Assembly: GCF_009905535.1 (NCBI RefSeq)
Contig: NZ_JAAALA010000003.1
Location: 109,203 to 173,202, forward strand
Origin: Caulobacter sp. SLTY
GTDB lineage: Bacteria; Pseudomonadota; Alphaproteobacteria; Caulobacterales; Caulobacteraceae
DNA: 64,000 nt
Direction: 5' to 3'
Part shown: positions 34,406-44,419 of the stretch, one piece after another
Position numbering within the stretch: position 1 is the first letter of the stretch
Layout of the letters: every line of letters starts with the position of its first letter
The notes under the pieces: generated by a model
The model's database searches: none
What the model was told of the DNA's origin: nothing
What the model saw: only the letters and a program-made list of their open reading frames with translations
Made by a program: the position numbers and the translations under genes

Positions 34406-35176
34406 ATGACCCTCCCGACCCTTCACTCGCCGCTGCTCGCCGCCCAGCCGGGCGTCAAGCATGCCTTCTTCACCCGCCAGGGCGGAGTCTCGACCGGGGT
34501 GCATGAGAGCCTCAATGTCGGGCGGGGCTCGAAGGACGATCCGGCGGCCGTCGAGGAGAACCGGCGCCGCGCGGCGGACTGGTTCGGCGTGATGCCGGAC
34601 GCTCTGAACAGCTGCTACCAGGTCCACTCCAGCCGCGCCCTGGTCGCCGAGGCGCCCTGGGGCCGCTATCGGCCGGAGGGGGACGCGGTGGTCACCGACC
34701 AGCGCTCCATCGTCTGCGGCGCCCTGCATGCCGACTGCGCCCCGGTGCTGATCGTTGATCCGGAGGCGCGGGTGGTGGCCGCCGCCCATGCCGGATGGAA
34801 GGGCGCGCTGGGCGGGATCGTGGCCGAGACGGTGGCCGCCATGGTGCGGCTGGGGGCCGACCCCTCGCGGATGGCGGCGGCGGTTGGGCCGTGCATCGGC
34901 CCCGTTTCCTACGAGGTGGGCGAGGAATTCGAGGCCGCCTTCACCGAGGTCGACCCGGACCATGCCCGCTGGTTCCGCGCCGGCGCGCCGGGCAAGCGGA
35001 TGTTCGACCTGCCGGGATTCGTGCTGGGCCGGCTGGCGGCGGCGGGGGTGGCGCGGTCGGAATGGACCGGCCACGACACCTGCGCCGAGGAGGCGCTGTT
35101 CCACTCCAACCGCCGGGCTTTCAAGCGGGGCGAGGACGACTATGGCCGCCTGCTCAGCGCCATCATGCTAGTCTGA
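34406..35176 (+). CDS. pgeF: Peptidoglycan editing factor/laccase-domain protein
   Basis: 256 residues of the YfiH/PgeF (Cu-oxidase_4) family. It has the three metal/active-site motifs: SCYQVHSSRAL (His), LHADCAPVLI (Cys), and AAHAGWKGALGGI (His). Bacterial PgeF removes wrongly incorporated amino acids from peptidoglycan precursors; purine nucleosidase activity is also reported for the family. In many alphaproteobacteria it directly follows lgt and the MidA-type gene. Here the efflux cassette lies between. Its end overlaps the next, convergent gene by 9 bases. Confidence 0.92.
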   Translation: MTLPTLHSPLLAAQPGVKHAFFTRQGGVSTGVHESLNVGRGSKDDPAAVEENRRRAADWFGVMPDALNSCYQVHSSRALVAEAPWGRYRPEGDAVVTDQRSIVCGALHADCAPVLIVDPEARVVAAAHAGWKGALGGIVAETVAAMVRLGADPSRMAAAVGPCIGPVSYEVGEEFEAAFTEVDPDHARWFRAGAPGKRMFDLPGFVLGRLAAAGVARSEWTGHDTCAEEALFHSNRRAFKRGEDDYGRLLSAIMLV

Positions 35177-35674
35177 CGGGGGGCTGATCGACGCTTCGAA
35201 GGCCGCCGGATCGGCCAGCAGGTTGCGGAACTCGCCGACGCACTGCAGCCACATGTCGTGATCGGCGATCAGGCCGGCGCGGGTGTCGGTGGCCTTGGGC
35301 AGGAAGCCCATCTTCAGGTAGGGCGTGCCGTCCGCGCCCTGGAAGGCGACGCAGACATAGGTGACGTCGTTCCAAAGGTTCAGCGTCTTGGGAGGCGGCG
35401 AGTCCATTTCCCAGGAGGCCAGGTAGTAGGCCGCCTGGCAGCTCGACTTGTCGGCCGAGCAGTCGCGGAACTCGACGGAGAAGTTGAAGTCGTCCTGCGT
35501 CGCCTTGAGAAAGTGGTTGCCCTTGTTGTCGGTCTCCAGCTTCCCGCTCGCCCCGGCCGCGGTCAGCGCCGCCGCCAGATCCGCCGGCTTGCGCGCGTCA
35601 AACGGTTGGGCCTGAGCCGCCCCCGCCGTCACCAGGAGCGCCGCCCCCGCCAGCCCGGCCATCCACTTCGCCAT
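35168..35674 (-). CDS. Secreted YbjN domain-containing protein
   Basis: 168 residues from the ATG at 35672-35674. Signal peptide at about 1-22 (hydrophobic, ending AGAAQAQP). The mature domain has a YbjN-like pattern (FLKATQDDFNFSVEFRDC, then WNDVTYVCVAFQGADGTPYL) and three or four cysteines that could pair in the periplasm. Function unknown. Divergent from the gene at 35725 with only 50 bases between. Confidence 0.75.
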   Translation of the reverse strand: MAKWMAGLAGAALLVTAGAAQAQPFDARKPADLAAALTAAGASGKLETDNKGNHFLKATQDDFNFSVEFRDCSADKSSCQAAYYLASWEMDSPPPKTLNLWNDVTYVCVAFQGADGTPYLKMGFLPKATDTRAGLIADHDMWLQCVGEFRNLLADPAAFEASISPPSD

Positions 35675-35724
35675 TTCGGTGCATCCCCTTCCGCCCATGC
35701 GTTCGCTTGGATTAGATAGCGCCA

Positions 35725-36204
35725 ATGACGCAAGCGCAAAGCCTTTGCCGGATCGGAATGGTCGCCGCCCTGGTGGCCGGGGCCTCGATAGCCTTCGCCC
35801 CGATGGCGGTCGCCCAGGAACGCACCCCGCCCGAACGCCAGACCCTGGTCGACCTGGCCTATGCCATCGGCGAGAGCCACGCCCTGCGCCAGGCCTGTCA
35901 GGGGGTTGGCGACCAGTACTGGCGCGAGCGCATGGAACAGCTGACCCAAACCGAGGCGGCCGACGCCGCCTTCCAGTCGCGGCTGACCCAGGCCTTCAAC
36001 AACGGCTTCTTCGCCCGCCAGGCCCAGTTCCCGAGCTGTGGACCCGAGAGCCGCAAGGCCGAGCTGGCCGTGGCGCGCAAGGGCGAGGGCCTGTCGCGCA
36101 AGCTGGCCGCCTCGGTCCGCGAGGTGAAGCGGATGGGACCGGACGATCCCAACTTCAAGAACGGCGATCCGGATTCTGTGGAAGAGAACGCGCCGGAGAG
36201 ATAG
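35725..36204 (+). CDS. TIGR02301-family secreted protein
   Basis: 159 residues. N-terminal signal peptide at about 1-30 (ending MAVAQE), then a helical domain with [26 protein letters not shown] and [15 protein letters not shown], plus SCGPESRK. These match the conserved alphaproteobacterial family TIGR02301, whose function is not known. Two conserved cysteines (QAC and PSC) probably form a disulphide. Confidence 0.82.
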   Translation: MTQAQSLCRIGMVAALVAGASIAFAPMAVAQERTPPERQTLVDLAYAIGESHALRQACQGVGDQYWRERMEQLTQTEAADAAFQSRLTQAFNNGFFARQAQFPSCGPESRKAELAVARKGEGLSRKLAASVREVKRMGPDDPNFKNGDPDSVEENAPER

Positions 36205-36235
36205 ACTCGCCTCCAAGTCGATTGGAGGGACGTCG

Positions 36236-37195
36236 ATGTTCTGGATTTTCGCGATCCTGTTGATCGTGGTGGCGCTGTTCCTAGTGTTCAGCGTCCTCAA
36301 GATCGTGCCGCAGGGCAAGGAATACACGGTCGAGCGGTTCGGCCGCTACACCCGGACCCTGAAGCCCGGCATCTCCATCCTGACCCCGTTCATCGAGACC
36401 ATCGGGCGGCGGGTCAACATGATGGAGCAGGTGCTGGACGTGCCCCAGCAGGAAGTCATCACCAAGGACAATGCCGTGGTGAAGGTCGACGGCATCGTCT
36501 TCATCCAGGTGATGGACGCGGCGAGCGCCGCCTATCGGGTCGACAATCTGAACTACGCCATCGCCCAGCTGTGCATGACCAACCTGCGGACCGTGGTCGG
36601 CTCGATGGAGCTGGACGAGGTGCTGAGCCAACGGGACCAGATCAACAGCCGCCTCTTGGCCACCATCGACCACGCCACCAGCCCCTGGGGCGTGAAGGCC
36701 ACGCGGATCGAGATCAAAGATCTGACCCCGCCGCCGGACATCACCAACGCCATGGCCCGCCAGATGAAGGCCGAACGTGAGCGCCGCGCGGTGATCACCG
36801 AGGCCGACGGCGAGAAGCAGAGCCAGATCGCTAGAGCCGAGGGCGCCAAGCAGGCCGCCATCCTGGAGGCCGAGGGCCGCCGGGAAGCCGCCTTCCGTGA
36901 CGCCGAGGCGCGCGAACGGGAAGCCGAGGCCGAGGCCAAGGCCACCGCCTTCGTGTCGGAGGCCATCGCGCGAGGCGACGTGAACGCCATCAACTACTTC
37001 ATCGCCCAGAAGTATGTGGAGGCCTTCGGCAAGCTGGCCGAGAGCCCCAGCCAGAAGACGGTGATCGTGCCGGCCGACTTTGCCGGCCTCACGGGCTCGA
37101 TCGCCGGCATCGGCGAGCTGGTGAAGACCCTGACTACCGACGCGGCCCCCACCCCGCCCCGGGCGCCGGCCGTGCCCCGCACGCCGAGGAGCTGA
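36236..37195 (+). CDS. SPFH/Band 7 (stomatin/QmcA-like) membrane protein
   Basis: 319 residues: one N-terminal TM (3-22), a Band 7 domain at about 25-190 ([23 protein letters not shown], then [17 protein letters not shown]), a long coiled coil at 180-260, and a Pro-rich tail. These proteins assemble in membrane microdomains and modulate proteases such as FtsH. Followed after 5 bases by an NfeD gene, the standard operon pairing. GGAGGGA precedes the ATG. Confidence 0.93.
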   Translation: MFWIFAILLIVVALFLVFSVLKIVPQGKEYTVERFGRYTRTLKPGISILTPFIETIGRRVNMMEQVLDVPQQEVITKDNAVVKVDGIVFIQVMDAASAAYRVDNLNYAIAQLCMTNLRTVVGSMELDEVLSQRDQINSRLLATIDHATSPWGVKATRIEIKDLTPPPDITNAMARQMKAERERRAVITEADGEKQSQIARAEGAKQAAILEAEGRREAAFRDAEAREREAEAEAKATAFVSEAIARGDVNAINYFIAQKYVEAFGKLAESPSQKTVIVPADFAGLTGSIAGIGELVKTLTTDAAPTPPRAPAVPRTPRS

Positions 37196-37200
37196 CGATC

Positions 37201-37647
37201 ATGGACGCGCTCTATGCCAATCATGCGGTGTGGTTCTGGCTGGCCCTGGGAGCGGTGATCCTGGCGGCCGAGCTGTCGACCGGCACCGGCTGGATGCTGT
37301 GGCCGGCGGTCACCGCCGCCGTAACCGCCCTGCTGACGCTGGTGCTGCCAGCCAACATCGCCATCCACCTGGTGATCTATGCGGTGCTGACCATCCTGGC
37401 GACGGTGACCGCGCGACGCTACCTGCCGCGCGACATCTCCGGATCGGGACCGGACATCAACGACAACATCACCCGCCTGATCGGCCTGCGCGGCGAGGCG
37501 GCAAGCATCTTCGCCGAGGGGCGCGGCCGGGTGCAGGTCGAGGGCAAGGAATGGGATGCGCTGAGCGACGATGCGCTGATCCCCGGCAAGGCGGTGCAGG
37601 TGGTCGAGGTGCTGTCGGCGGCAAGCCTGCGGGTGAAGGCGGCCTAG
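37201..37647 (+). CDS. NfeD-family membrane protein
   Basis: 148 residues: two or three TM segments at about 10-70 and a C-terminal OB-fold domain at about 85-148 (LIGLRGEAASIFAEGRGRVQVEG, then VQVVEVLSAASLRVK). Short NfeD1b type, without the protease domain of long NfeD. It partners with the SPFH protein just upstream. Its end overlaps the convergent MarR gene by 4 bases. Confidence 0.92.
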   Translation: MDALYANHAVWFWLALGAVILAAELSTGTGWMLWPAVTAAVTALLTLVLPANIAIHLVIYAVLTILATVTARRYLPRDISGSGPDINDNITRLIGLRGEAASIFAEGRGRVQVEGKEWDALSDDALIPGKAVQVVEVLSAASLRVKAA

Positions 37648-38084
37648 CGGTTCTCGTCCATCCACTTGCGCAGCGCCGTCAGGAACGGCAGGGCGGCGGC
37701 GAATTCGGCGTCGGTGAAGGCCTCGCGGAATCCCTCCATCCGTGGACGGAGCGATTGCAGGCCAGCCTCGTAGGCTTTCGCACCGGCGGTGGTGAGCGAG
37801 ACCTTTTTCTTGCGCCCATCGGCGGCGTCGCCCTCGATGGCCACGAAGCCCTGGGCCTCCAGCCGCTGGAGGGTGTTGGTCATCGCCCCCTTGGTGACCT
37901 GGAAGGCGGAGGCCAGCTGGGCCGGGCTCTCGGCCCCGCCCCGGCGCATGAAGTGGGTCAGCACCCCGAACTGGGCGGCGCTCATCCCCGCCGGCAGGCT
38001 GCGCTCCAGGGCGGCGTTGGACAGCTGGGCGATGATGCCGATCTCGGTCAGCACCTCGACGTCCGGGCGGCTGCGGGCGGCCAT
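37644..38084 (-). CDS. MarR-family transcriptional regulator
   Basis: 146 residues. Winged-helix domain at about 45-110 (ESPAQLASAFQVTKGAMTNTLQRLEAQGFVAIEGDAADGRKKKVSLT) with MarR dimer helices on both sides. Its ATG overlaps the stop of the nitroreductase-like gene upstream (ATGA), so it is the second gene of that operon and probably autoregulates it through the dyad at 39232-39273. Confidence 0.92.
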   Translation of the reverse strand: MAARSRPDVEVLTEIGIIAQLSNAALERSLPAGMSAAQFGVLTHFMRRGGAESPAQLASAFQVTKGAMTNTLQRLEAQGFVAIEGDAADGRKKKVSLTTAGAKAYEAGLQSLRPRMEGFREAFTDAEFAAALPFLTALRKWMDENR

Positions 38085-39220
38085 CAGGCGGCCCTCAGGT
38101 GCGCGGCCAGCCCCCGGCGTGGCGCGGGCGGACCCTCCGCCGCATAGCCAGCGCGGACCAGCATCTGCAGCCGCTCGCCGGGCTGGACGGCGGTGCGGCG
38201 GAGCGACTCGGCGAATAACGGGGCCATCTCGGGATACTCCTGCAGCGCCTGGCTCATCGGCTGCAGGGCGACGTGCCGGGCCGTGGCCTCCAGGGTCATG
38301 CGGGCGTAGGCGCGGCCGGAAGCGAGTTCCAGCATCCGGCCCTCGCCATGGCTGACGATCCAGACGAAGGCGCGGGCGCTGTCGCACAGCGGGTCGCAGA
38401 AGCTCCGGTTCTGCTTGAAGGCGATGGTGCCCGGTTTGGCCAGGTTTTCGCGGGTGAGGATGCCGACCGCCTTCATCGCTTCGATGGGGGCGCCGGTCAG
38501 GCTGATTCCGTCGCGGTGCTCGGCCACCTCGTGGGCGCCGATGCGGATCAGGTCGACGGTCTCCTGGTTGGCGGCGGGGGTGTCGACCTCGCGGTGGAAG
38601 GCGCGTTTGGTCATGTCCTTAAGACCCTCCAGCCCTGGCCCGCCCGACACCGAGCCGGTGCGCAGGCCTGGCGCCAGCCCGGCGGCCTCGAGCGCGGCAA
38701 GATCTGCGCGCGGGATCTTCTGGTCGGCGAAGGGATCGCGACTCGTCCGACGGCGGAGGATGTGGCGGAAAAGCGGGTCGGCCGCCCCGCCCTTGACGAA
38801 GGTCACCCGGGCGAAGGGGCGCTGGTCGAAGCTGCGTTCCGGCTGGCCGTCGGGGAAGGGGAGGACCTGGGCCTGATAGCCCTTGATGCTGGCGGCGATG
38901 GACAGCAGCTCAAGGAAGGCGCCGCAGCCGATGACGATCTGCCGCCCGAACGGATCGGTGGCCGGCAGCAGGCGGGTCCGGTCGACGAACAGCGACAGCT
39001 GATCGTCACCATCCAGCCGGGCCAGCCAGGGCTGACGGTTGTGCGGGTTGGGGGCGAGGATGGCGTGGGCCAGGGCGTAGAGGCGGACGTCCCGCTGTGA
39101 CGAGCCGGGCGAGACCCAGGCGGTGGTCGGGTCGGGGGCCTCGGCGCAAGCGGAGAGGCCGGCCGTGGCGGCGAAGACGGCGCCGCCGCCGATCAGGCGG
39201 ATGAAGTTGCGACGATGCAT
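38084..39220 (-). CDS. Tat-exported nitroreductase-fold (Acg-like) lipoprotein
   Basis: 378 residues. The N-terminus RRNFIRLIGGG is a Tat signal. It is followed by GLSAC at about residues 21-25, a good lipobox, so the protein is probably a Tat-dependent lipoprotein. The body resembles the Acg family of FMN-binding nitroreductase-like proteins (NPHNRQPWLARL, RQIVIGCGAFLELL, HILRRRTSRDPF). Members of this group may bind but not turn over flavin. Expressed with the MarR gene downstream; the substrate is unknown. Confidence 0.85.
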   Translation of the reverse strand: MHRRNFIRLIGGGAVFAATAGLSACAEAPDPTTAWVSPGSSQRDVRLYALAHAILAPNPHNRQPWLARLDGDDQLSLFVDRTRLLPATDPFGRQIVIGCGAFLELLSIAASIKGYQAQVLPFPDGQPERSFDQRPFARVTFVKGGAADPLFRHILRRRTSRDPFADQKIPRADLAALEAAGLAPGLRTGSVSGGPGLEGLKDMTKRAFHREVDTPAANQETVDLIRIGAHEVAEHRDGISLTGAPIEAMKAVGILTRENLAKPGTIAFKQNRSFCDPLCDSARAFVWIVSHGEGRMLELASGRAYARMTLEATARHVALQPMSQALQEYPEMAPLFAESLRRTAVQPGERLQMLVRAGYAAEGPPAPRRGLAAHLRAA

Positions 39221-39231
39221 GGCGCGGCCTT

Positions 39232-39273
39232 TTGTTCAACGTTAAACGATTTAGATCGTTTAATATTGAACAA
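39232..39273. promoter_or_regulatory. 42-bp dyad, probable MarR operator
   Basis: Outer arms TTGTTCAA / TTGAACAA and inner arms TTAAACGA / TCGTTTAA share one centre (39252/39253). Only the pairs 40/65, 41/64 and 51/54 are unmatched. It starts 12 bases upstream of the Tat-lipoprotein start (39220). The AT-rich arms fit MarR-family sites better than a terminator. Two nested dyads may allow two dimers. Confidence 0.75.
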
Positions 39274-39291
39274 GTCAACTCCTGGCGGCGC

Positions 39292-39738
39292 TCACGCCTC
39301 TCCGAGGGTTTCCAGCATCCCCTGGCGGGCCAGTTCGTCGGCCCGTTCGTTCCACTGGTGCCCGGCGTGCCCCTTGATCCAGCGCCAGTCGACGGTGTGC
39401 TTCAGCCGCGCCTGGTCGAGCCGCCGCCACAGGTCCTCGTTCTTGACCGCGCCCTTGGTCATGGTCCGCCAGCCGCGCGCCTTCCACAGGGCCAGCCACT
39501 CACTGATCCCCTGCTGCACATACTTGCTGTCGGTGTGCAGCTCGACGGTGCAGGGCTTGGTCAGCGCCTCCAGGGCCTGGATGGCGGCCATCAGTTCCAT
39601 GCGGTTGTTGGTCGTCGCCGGCTCGCCGCCCTTGAGTTCCTTGACGTGCTTGCCGCTCATCAGGATCGCGCCCCAGCCGCCCGGCCCGGGATTCCCCCGG
39701 CAGGCGCCGTCGGTGTAGATCAGCACCTTGGGCGTCAT
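39292..39738 (-). CDS. rnhA: Ribonuclease HI
   Basis: 148 residues. Degrades RNA in RNA-DNA hybrids. The four acidic catalytic residues are visible in [17 protein letters not shown] (Asp), RMELMAA (Glu), HTDSKYV (Asp) and NERADELAR (Asp). Normal length for bacterial RNase HI. Its ATG overlaps the thrB stop (ATGA). Last gene of the ispH-thrB-rnhA group found in many alphaproteobacteria. Confidence 0.96.
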   Translation of the reverse strand: MTPKVLIYTDGACRGNPGPGGWGAILMSGKHVKELKGGEPATTNNRMELMAAIQALEALTKPCTVELHTDSKYVQQGISEWLALWKARGWRTMTKGAVKNEDLWRRLDQARLKHTVDWRWIKGHAGHQWNERADELARQGMLETLGEA

Positions 39739-40694
39739 GCGACATCCGTCAGCAGCGACAGCCCCGCCCGGTGGACGGCCAGCTTGCGCTCGTATTCCAG
39801 CGGGTCCTTCGGCTTGACCAGCGCCCCCTCGGGCGTGCGGCCCCAGTCGGCCAGTCGGGTGAGGAAGAACCGCATCGCCGCCCCATGGGCGAGCACCGGC
39901 AGCGCCGCCCGCTCGGCCGGCGTCAGCGGCCGACGCGCCTCGTAGCCGGCCAGCAACGCCCGGCCGGCGGTCAGGTTGAACTCCCCGCTGCTCTCGAAGC
40001 ACCAGGCGTTGAGGGTGACCGCCAGGTCGTAGGCGAGGAAATCGTCGCAGGCGAAATAGAAGTCGATGGCCGCCGCGAACCGGCCCTCGCGGAAGAAAAC
40101 GTTATCGGGGAAGAAGTCGGCGTGGATCACCCCCGCCGGCAGGTCGGAAGGCCAGGCGGCCGCGAGGGCGTTCAGGTCGGCGGCGATGGTCGCCGACAGC
40201 CCGGGCTTCAGCGCCTCGGCCGCATCTCCCAGCCCCGCGAACAGCGGCGCCCAGGCGGCCTGGCCCAGGTCGTTGGACCGCCGGCCGGCGAACCCCTGCC
40301 CCGCCTGGTGCAGCCAGGCCAGCCCCTCGCCCGCCTGGCGACACTGGGCGACGGTCGGTCGCCGCGCCGACAGGCCGGGCAGGAACTGGGCCAGGGCGGC
40401 CGGCTTGCCACGAAGCGTCTGCAGCACACGGCCCTGACGATCCGGGATCGGCCGGGCCGAGGGAAATCCCGCGTCGGCCAGCCAGCCCATCAGGTCCAGG
40501 AAGTAGGGCAGCTCGTCGGCCTTCACCCGCTTCTCATAGACGGTCAGGATGAATCGCCCGGCGGCGGTCTCCAGCAGGAAGTTGGAGTTCTCGATCCCCT
40601 CGGCGATGCCCTTGAACGCCAGGGGCTCGCCCAGGTCGTAGAGGGCGAGGAAGCCGCTCAGCTCCTCGTCGGTTATGTCCGTATAGACCGCCAT
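39735..40694 (-). CDS. thrB: Homoserine kinase (APH-fold type)
   Basis: 319 residues. Phosphorylates homoserine in threonine synthesis. Aminoglycoside-phosphotransferase fold: the nucleotide loop [15 protein letters not shown], the catalytic [11 protein letters not shown], and the metal-binding [12 protein letters not shown]. This is the ThrB form of alphaproteobacteria, unrelated to the GHMP-type enzyme of E. coli. It lies 42 bases after ispH and overlaps rnhA. Confidence 0.95.
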   Translation of the reverse strand: MAVYTDITDEELSGFLALYDLGEPLAFKGIAEGIENSNFLLETAAGRFILTVYEKRVKADELPYFLDLMGWLADAGFPSARPIPDRQGRVLQTLRGKPAALAQFLPGLSARRPTVAQCRQAGEGLAWLHQAGQGFAGRRSNDLGQAAWAPLFAGLGDAAEALKPGLSATIAADLNALAAAWPSDLPAGVIHADFFPDNVFFREGRFAAAIDFYFACDDFLAYDLAVTLNAWCFESSGEFNLTAGRALLAGYEARRPLTPAERAALPVLAHGAAMRFFLTRLADWGRTPEGALVKPKDPLEYERKLAVHRAGLSLLTDVA

Positions 40695-40736
40695 GACGCG
40701 GGGATGCGGGACCGACGGGCGCGGGTCAAGGGCTCG

Positions 40737-41693
40737 CTAGGCGGTCAGAACCCGAGGCAGCTTGAAGGTCACCGTTTCCCGTGTCGGCGCCACTTCCTCG
40801 ATGGTCAGATCGAACCGCTCCCGCAGCCGGTCGAGCACCCCCTGCAGCAAAACCTCCGGGGCCGACGCTCCGGCGGTGAGGCCCAGGGTCTTCACCCCGT
40901 CTAGCCATTCGTCTTGCAGGTCGGCGGCGGTATCGATCAGGTAGCCGTTGGCCACCCCGCGCCGCTTGCCGGTCTCGACCAGGCGGACGGAGTTGGAGCT
41001 GTTCGGCGAGCCGACGACCAGCAACAGGTCGCAGGCGTCGGCGATGGCCTTCACCGCGTCCTGGCGGTTGGTGGTGGCGTAGCAGATGTCTTCCTTGTGC
41101 GGGGTCGAGATCCCCGGGAAGCGCGCCTGCAACGCCTCGACGATCTCGGCCGTGTCGTCGACCGACAGGGTGGTCTGGGTGACGAAGGCGACGTTGTTCG
41201 GATCGATGGGCTCGAACCTGGCCACGTCGTGCACGTCCTCGATCAGGGTGACCGCGCCCTCGGGCAGCTGGCCCATGGTGCCGATCACCTCGGGGTGGCC
41301 CTTGTGGCCGATCAACACGATCTGGCGGCCGTTGTTGTAGTGGCGCTGAGCCTCAACGTGGACCTTGGACACCAGCGGGCAGGTGGCGTCCAGGAACAGC
41401 ATCTGCCGCTCGCGAGCCTCGATCGGCACGCTCTTGGGCACGCCGTGGGCGGAGAAGACGATCGGACGGTCGGACGGAGCCTCCTCGACCTCTTCGACGA
41501 ACACCGCGCCGATGGCCTTCAGGTGGTCGACGACATATTTGTTGTGGACGATCTCGTGCCGCACATAGACCGGCGCGCCGTACTTCTGGATCGCCTTCTC
41601 GACGATCTGGATCGCCCGGTCGACGCCGGCGCAGAAGCCGCGCGGACTGGCGAGCAGGACCTTGAGGGGCGGTTTGGCGGCGTGATCGGTCAT
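40737..41693 (-). CDS. ispH: 4-hydroxy-3-methylbut-2-enyl diphosphate reductase
   Basis: 318 residues. Last enzyme of the MEP isoprenoid pathway, with a [4Fe-4S] cluster. The three ligand cysteines are visible in [25 protein letters not shown] and [22 protein letters not shown] and [12 protein letters not shown] are also family hallmarks. The ATG at 41691-41693 matches the family start. Typical IspH-ThrB-RnhA order. Confidence 0.96.
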   Translation of the reverse strand: MTDHAAKPPLKVLLASPRGFCAGVDRAIQIVEKAIQKYGAPVYVRHEIVHNKYVVDHLKAIGAVFVEEVEEAPSDRPIVFSAHGVPKSVPIEARERQMLFLDATCPLVSKVHVEAQRHYNNGRQIVLIGHKGHPEVIGTMGQLPEGAVTLIEDVHDVARFEPIDPNNVAFVTQTTLSVDDTAEIVEALQARFPGISTPHKEDICYATTNRQDAVKAIADACDLLLVVGSPNSSNSVRLVETGKRRGVANGYLIDTAADLQDEWLDGVKTLGLTAGASAPEVLLQGVLDRLRERFDLTIEEVAPTRETVTFKLPRVLTA

Positions 41694-41874
41694 TGGGCCT
41701 CTAGTTAGGCTTTCCGGCCGCCCGCCGCCAGCGGCTGCACGAAACCCGGCCCAGTTTCGCGCCACAAGATCACCCGCGTTGCGGGGTCACGCATATGCCT
41801 TTATCAGCAAGGACAAATCTGGGCTCGCCCGTCGGGGGCGGACGTCCTCCCGCAGCTTTGAGTTCGAGACCATC

Positions 41875-42531
41875 ATGCGCCGCCTTCTCACCGCTCTCCT
41901 CGCCGGCGTGATCGCCGTGTCCGTCGTTCCGGCGGTGGCACAGCAGCGCCCGCGCGACGCCGACCGCAAGCAGGAAGAAGACGCCCGCCGCAAGAAGGCC
42001 CGCGACCGCGAGTGGAACCAGCCGGAAGCCCCGCTGCCGGCCCTGCGCAACGCCGGCCCCTGCCCCTATGTGAAGGTGCTGTACGACGCCGGCCGCTACA
42101 TCGAGTTCGAAGGCGGCCGCGAGAGCGCAGGCACGGTGATCTACAGCGGCGAGATCCAGGGGCTTTCGTCGGGCTGCGAGTACAAGGACGACGAGCCGAT
42201 CCGGGTGTCCATGGAAATGCTGTTCGGCCTGGGCAAGGGCCCCAAGGCGACCGGCGACCGCAAGACCTATCGCTACTGGGTGGCCGTCACCACCCGGAAC
42301 CAGGGCGTGATCGCCAAGGAATACTTCGACCTGCCGGTGAAGTTCGACAGCGACCGCGTCATGGTCACCGAGAAGATCGAGGGCATCGTCATCCCGCGGG
42401 CCAACCTGGAAACCAGCGGCGCCAATTTCGAGGTGCTGGTCGGCTTCGACGTCACCCCGCAGATGGCCGAGTTCAATCGCGACGGTAAGCGTTTCCGCGT
42501 CGGCGCCGGCGCTCCCAAGGCCGGCGAATAG
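41875..42531 (+). CDS. Secreted hypothetical protein upstream of argS
   Basis: 218 residues from the ATG at 41875, chosen because a clean signal peptide follows (about 1-21, ending AVAQQ). Next is a short, highly charged segment ([23 protein letters not shown] with interruptions), then a domain with [19 protein letters not shown], a second cysteine in SSGCEYKDD, and a beta-rich rest ([20 protein letters not shown]). I do not recognise a named family. It lies 22 bases before argS on the same strand, so probably the same transcript. Confidence 0.75.
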   Translation: MRRLLTALLAGVIAVSVVPAVAQQRPRDADRKQEEDARRKKARDREWNQPEAPLPALRNAGPCPYVKVLYDAGRYIEFEGGRESAGTVIYSGEIQGLSSGCEYKDDEPIRVSMEMLFGLGKGPKATGDRKTYRYWVAVTTRNQGVIAKEYFDLPVKFDSDRVMVTEKIEGIVIPRANLETSGANFEVLVGFDVTPQMAEFNRDGKRFRVGAGAPKAGE

Positions 42532-42553
42532 AAGACCTGATCAGAAGACCTTA

Positions 42554-44404
42554 ATGACAGATCTGAAACGGACCCTGGGCGAGGCGGCGGCCGCCGCCTT
42601 CGCCGAACTGGGCGTTCCCGAACACCTGGGCCGCGTCACGCCCTCCGACCGTCCTGACCTGGCCGACTTCCAGTCCAACGGCGCCATGGCCGGAGCCAAG
42701 CTGGCCGGCAAGCCGCCGCGCGAGATCGCCCAGGGCGTGGTCGAACGGCTGGCCGGCAACCCCGCGCTTCAGTCGGTTGAGATCGCCGGCCTCGGCTTCA
42801 TCAACATGCGGGTCAGCGGCCAGGCCCTGTCCCAGCGCGCCAACGACATCGCCGCCGACCCGCGACGGGGCGCGAGCGAGGTGGAAGCCAGCCGCCGGGT
42901 GATCGTCGACTATGCCGGGCCGAACGTGGCCAAGCCGATGCACGTGGGCCACCTGCGCGCCTCGATCATCGGTGAGGCGGTCAAGCGCATCTATCGGTTC
43001 CGCGGCGACGTGGTGCTGGGCGACGCCCACTTCGGCGACTGGGGCTTCCAGATGGGGCTGCTCATCGTCGCCTCGATGGACGAGTTCCCGTTCATCCGGG
43101 CGCTGATGGAGCGGCTGGTCGAGGCCCCGGGCGGCTTCTCCGAGGCCGACAGCCAGCGGGTTCTGGACGAGCTTTCCAACCACATCAGCCTCGCCGACCT
43201 CGATCGGATGTATCCGGAAGCCGCGGCGAAGGCCAAGACCGACCCCGACTACCGAGACCGCGCCCGCAAGGCGACCGCCGAGTTGCAGGGCGGCCGGTTC
43301 GGCTACCGGCTGCTGTGGCGCCACTTCGTCAACGTCAGCCGGGTGGCGCTGGAGCGGGAGTTCCATGCCCTGGGCATCGATTTCGACCTGTGGAAGGGCG
43401 AGAGCGACGCCGATCCGTTGATCGCCGGCATGGTCGCAGAACTGGCCGAGAAGGGGTTGCTGGTCGAGGACCAGGGCGCCCGCGTGGTCCATGTGGCCAA
43501 GCCCGGCGAGACCAAGAAAAAGAAGCTGGACGACGGCTCGGTCGTGGTGGTCCCCAGCCCCGACCCCCTGCTGGTGGTCTCCTCCGAGGGCTCGGCGATG
43601 TACGGCACGACCGACCTCGCCACCATCCTGGATCGCCGCAAGAGCTTCGACCCGGCCCTGATCCTCTACTGCGTCGATCAGCGGCAGGCTGAGCACTTCG
43701 AGCAGGTGTTCCGCGCTGCCTATCTGGCCGGCTACGCCGAGCCGGGCGGGCTGGAGCACATCGGCTTCGGCACCATGAACGGGCCGGACGGCAAGCCCTT
43801 CAAGACCCGCGAGGGCGGGGTGCTGAAGCTGCACGACCTCATCGAGATGGTCCGCGACAAGGCCCGCTCGCGCCTGGAGGAGGTTCAGGCGGCAGGCTTC
43901 GGTGAGCAGCTGAGCCCGGAGGAGTTCGAGGACACGGCGATGAAGGTGGCGGTGGCCGCCCTGAAGTTCGCCGACCTCTCCAACTATCGCGGCACCAGCT
44001 ACATCTTCGACCTCGACCGCTTCAGCAGCTTCGAGGGCAAGACCGGACCCTACGTGCTGTATCAGGCGGTGCGCTGCAAGTCGGTGCTGCGCAAGGCGGC
44101 GGCCGAGAACGCCCATCCCTCACGGGTGACGGTCAAGGAGCCGGCGGAACGGGACCTGGTCCTGCTGCTCGACGCCTTCGACACCGCCCTGACCGAGGCC
44201 TACGACAAGAAGGCCCCCAACTTCATCGCCGAGCACGTCTTCAAGCTGGCCCAGGCCTATTCGAAGTTCTACGCGGCCTGCCCGATCCTCACCGCCGAGG
44301 ACGAGGCGGTGCGCGGCTCTCGCCTGCGCCTGGTGTCGACGACCCTGGGCCAGCTGGAGCTGGCGCTGGACCTGCTGGGTATCGAGACGCCGGACCGGAT
44401 GTAG
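42554..44404 (+). CDS. argS: Arginyl-tRNA synthetase
   Basis: 616 residues. Charges tRNA-Arg. N-terminal additional domain, then the class I motif [18 protein letters not shown] (HVGH as HIGH), [20 protein letters not shown], and a C-terminal DALR anticodon-binding domain with [16 protein letters not shown] and FYAACPIL. The canonical KMSKS is degenerate ([10 protein letters not shown]), as in many ArgRS. Typical length. Confidence 0.96.
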   Translation: MTDLKRTLGEAAAAAFAELGVPEHLGRVTPSDRPDLADFQSNGAMAGAKLAGKPPREIAQGVVERLAGNPALQSVEIAGLGFINMRVSGQALSQRANDIAADPRRGASEVEASRRVIVDYAGPNVAKPMHVGHLRASIIGEAVKRIYRFRGDVVLGDAHFGDWGFQMGLLIVASMDEFPFIRALMERLVEAPGGFSEADSQRVLDELSNHISLADLDRMYPEAAAKAKTDPDYRDRARKATAELQGGRFGYRLLWRHFVNVSRVALEREFHALGIDFDLWKGESDADPLIAGMVAELAEKGLLVEDQGARVVHVAKPGETKKKKLDDGSVVVVPSPDPLLVVSSEGSAMYGTTDLATILDRRKSFDPALILYCVDQRQAEHFEQVFRAAYLAGYAEPGGLEHIGFGTMNGPDGKPFKTREGGVLKLHDLIEMVRDKARSRLEEVQAAGFGEQLSPEEFEDTAMKVAVAALKFADLSNYRGTSYIFDLDRFSSFEGKTGPYVLYQAVRCKSVLRKAAAENAHPSRVTVKEPAERDLVLLLDAFDTALTEAYDKKAPNFIAEHVFKLAQAYSKFYAACPILTAEDEAVRGSRLRLVSTTLGQLELALDLLGIETPDRM

Positions 44405-44419
44405 GAGCCGCCTTCGCGG

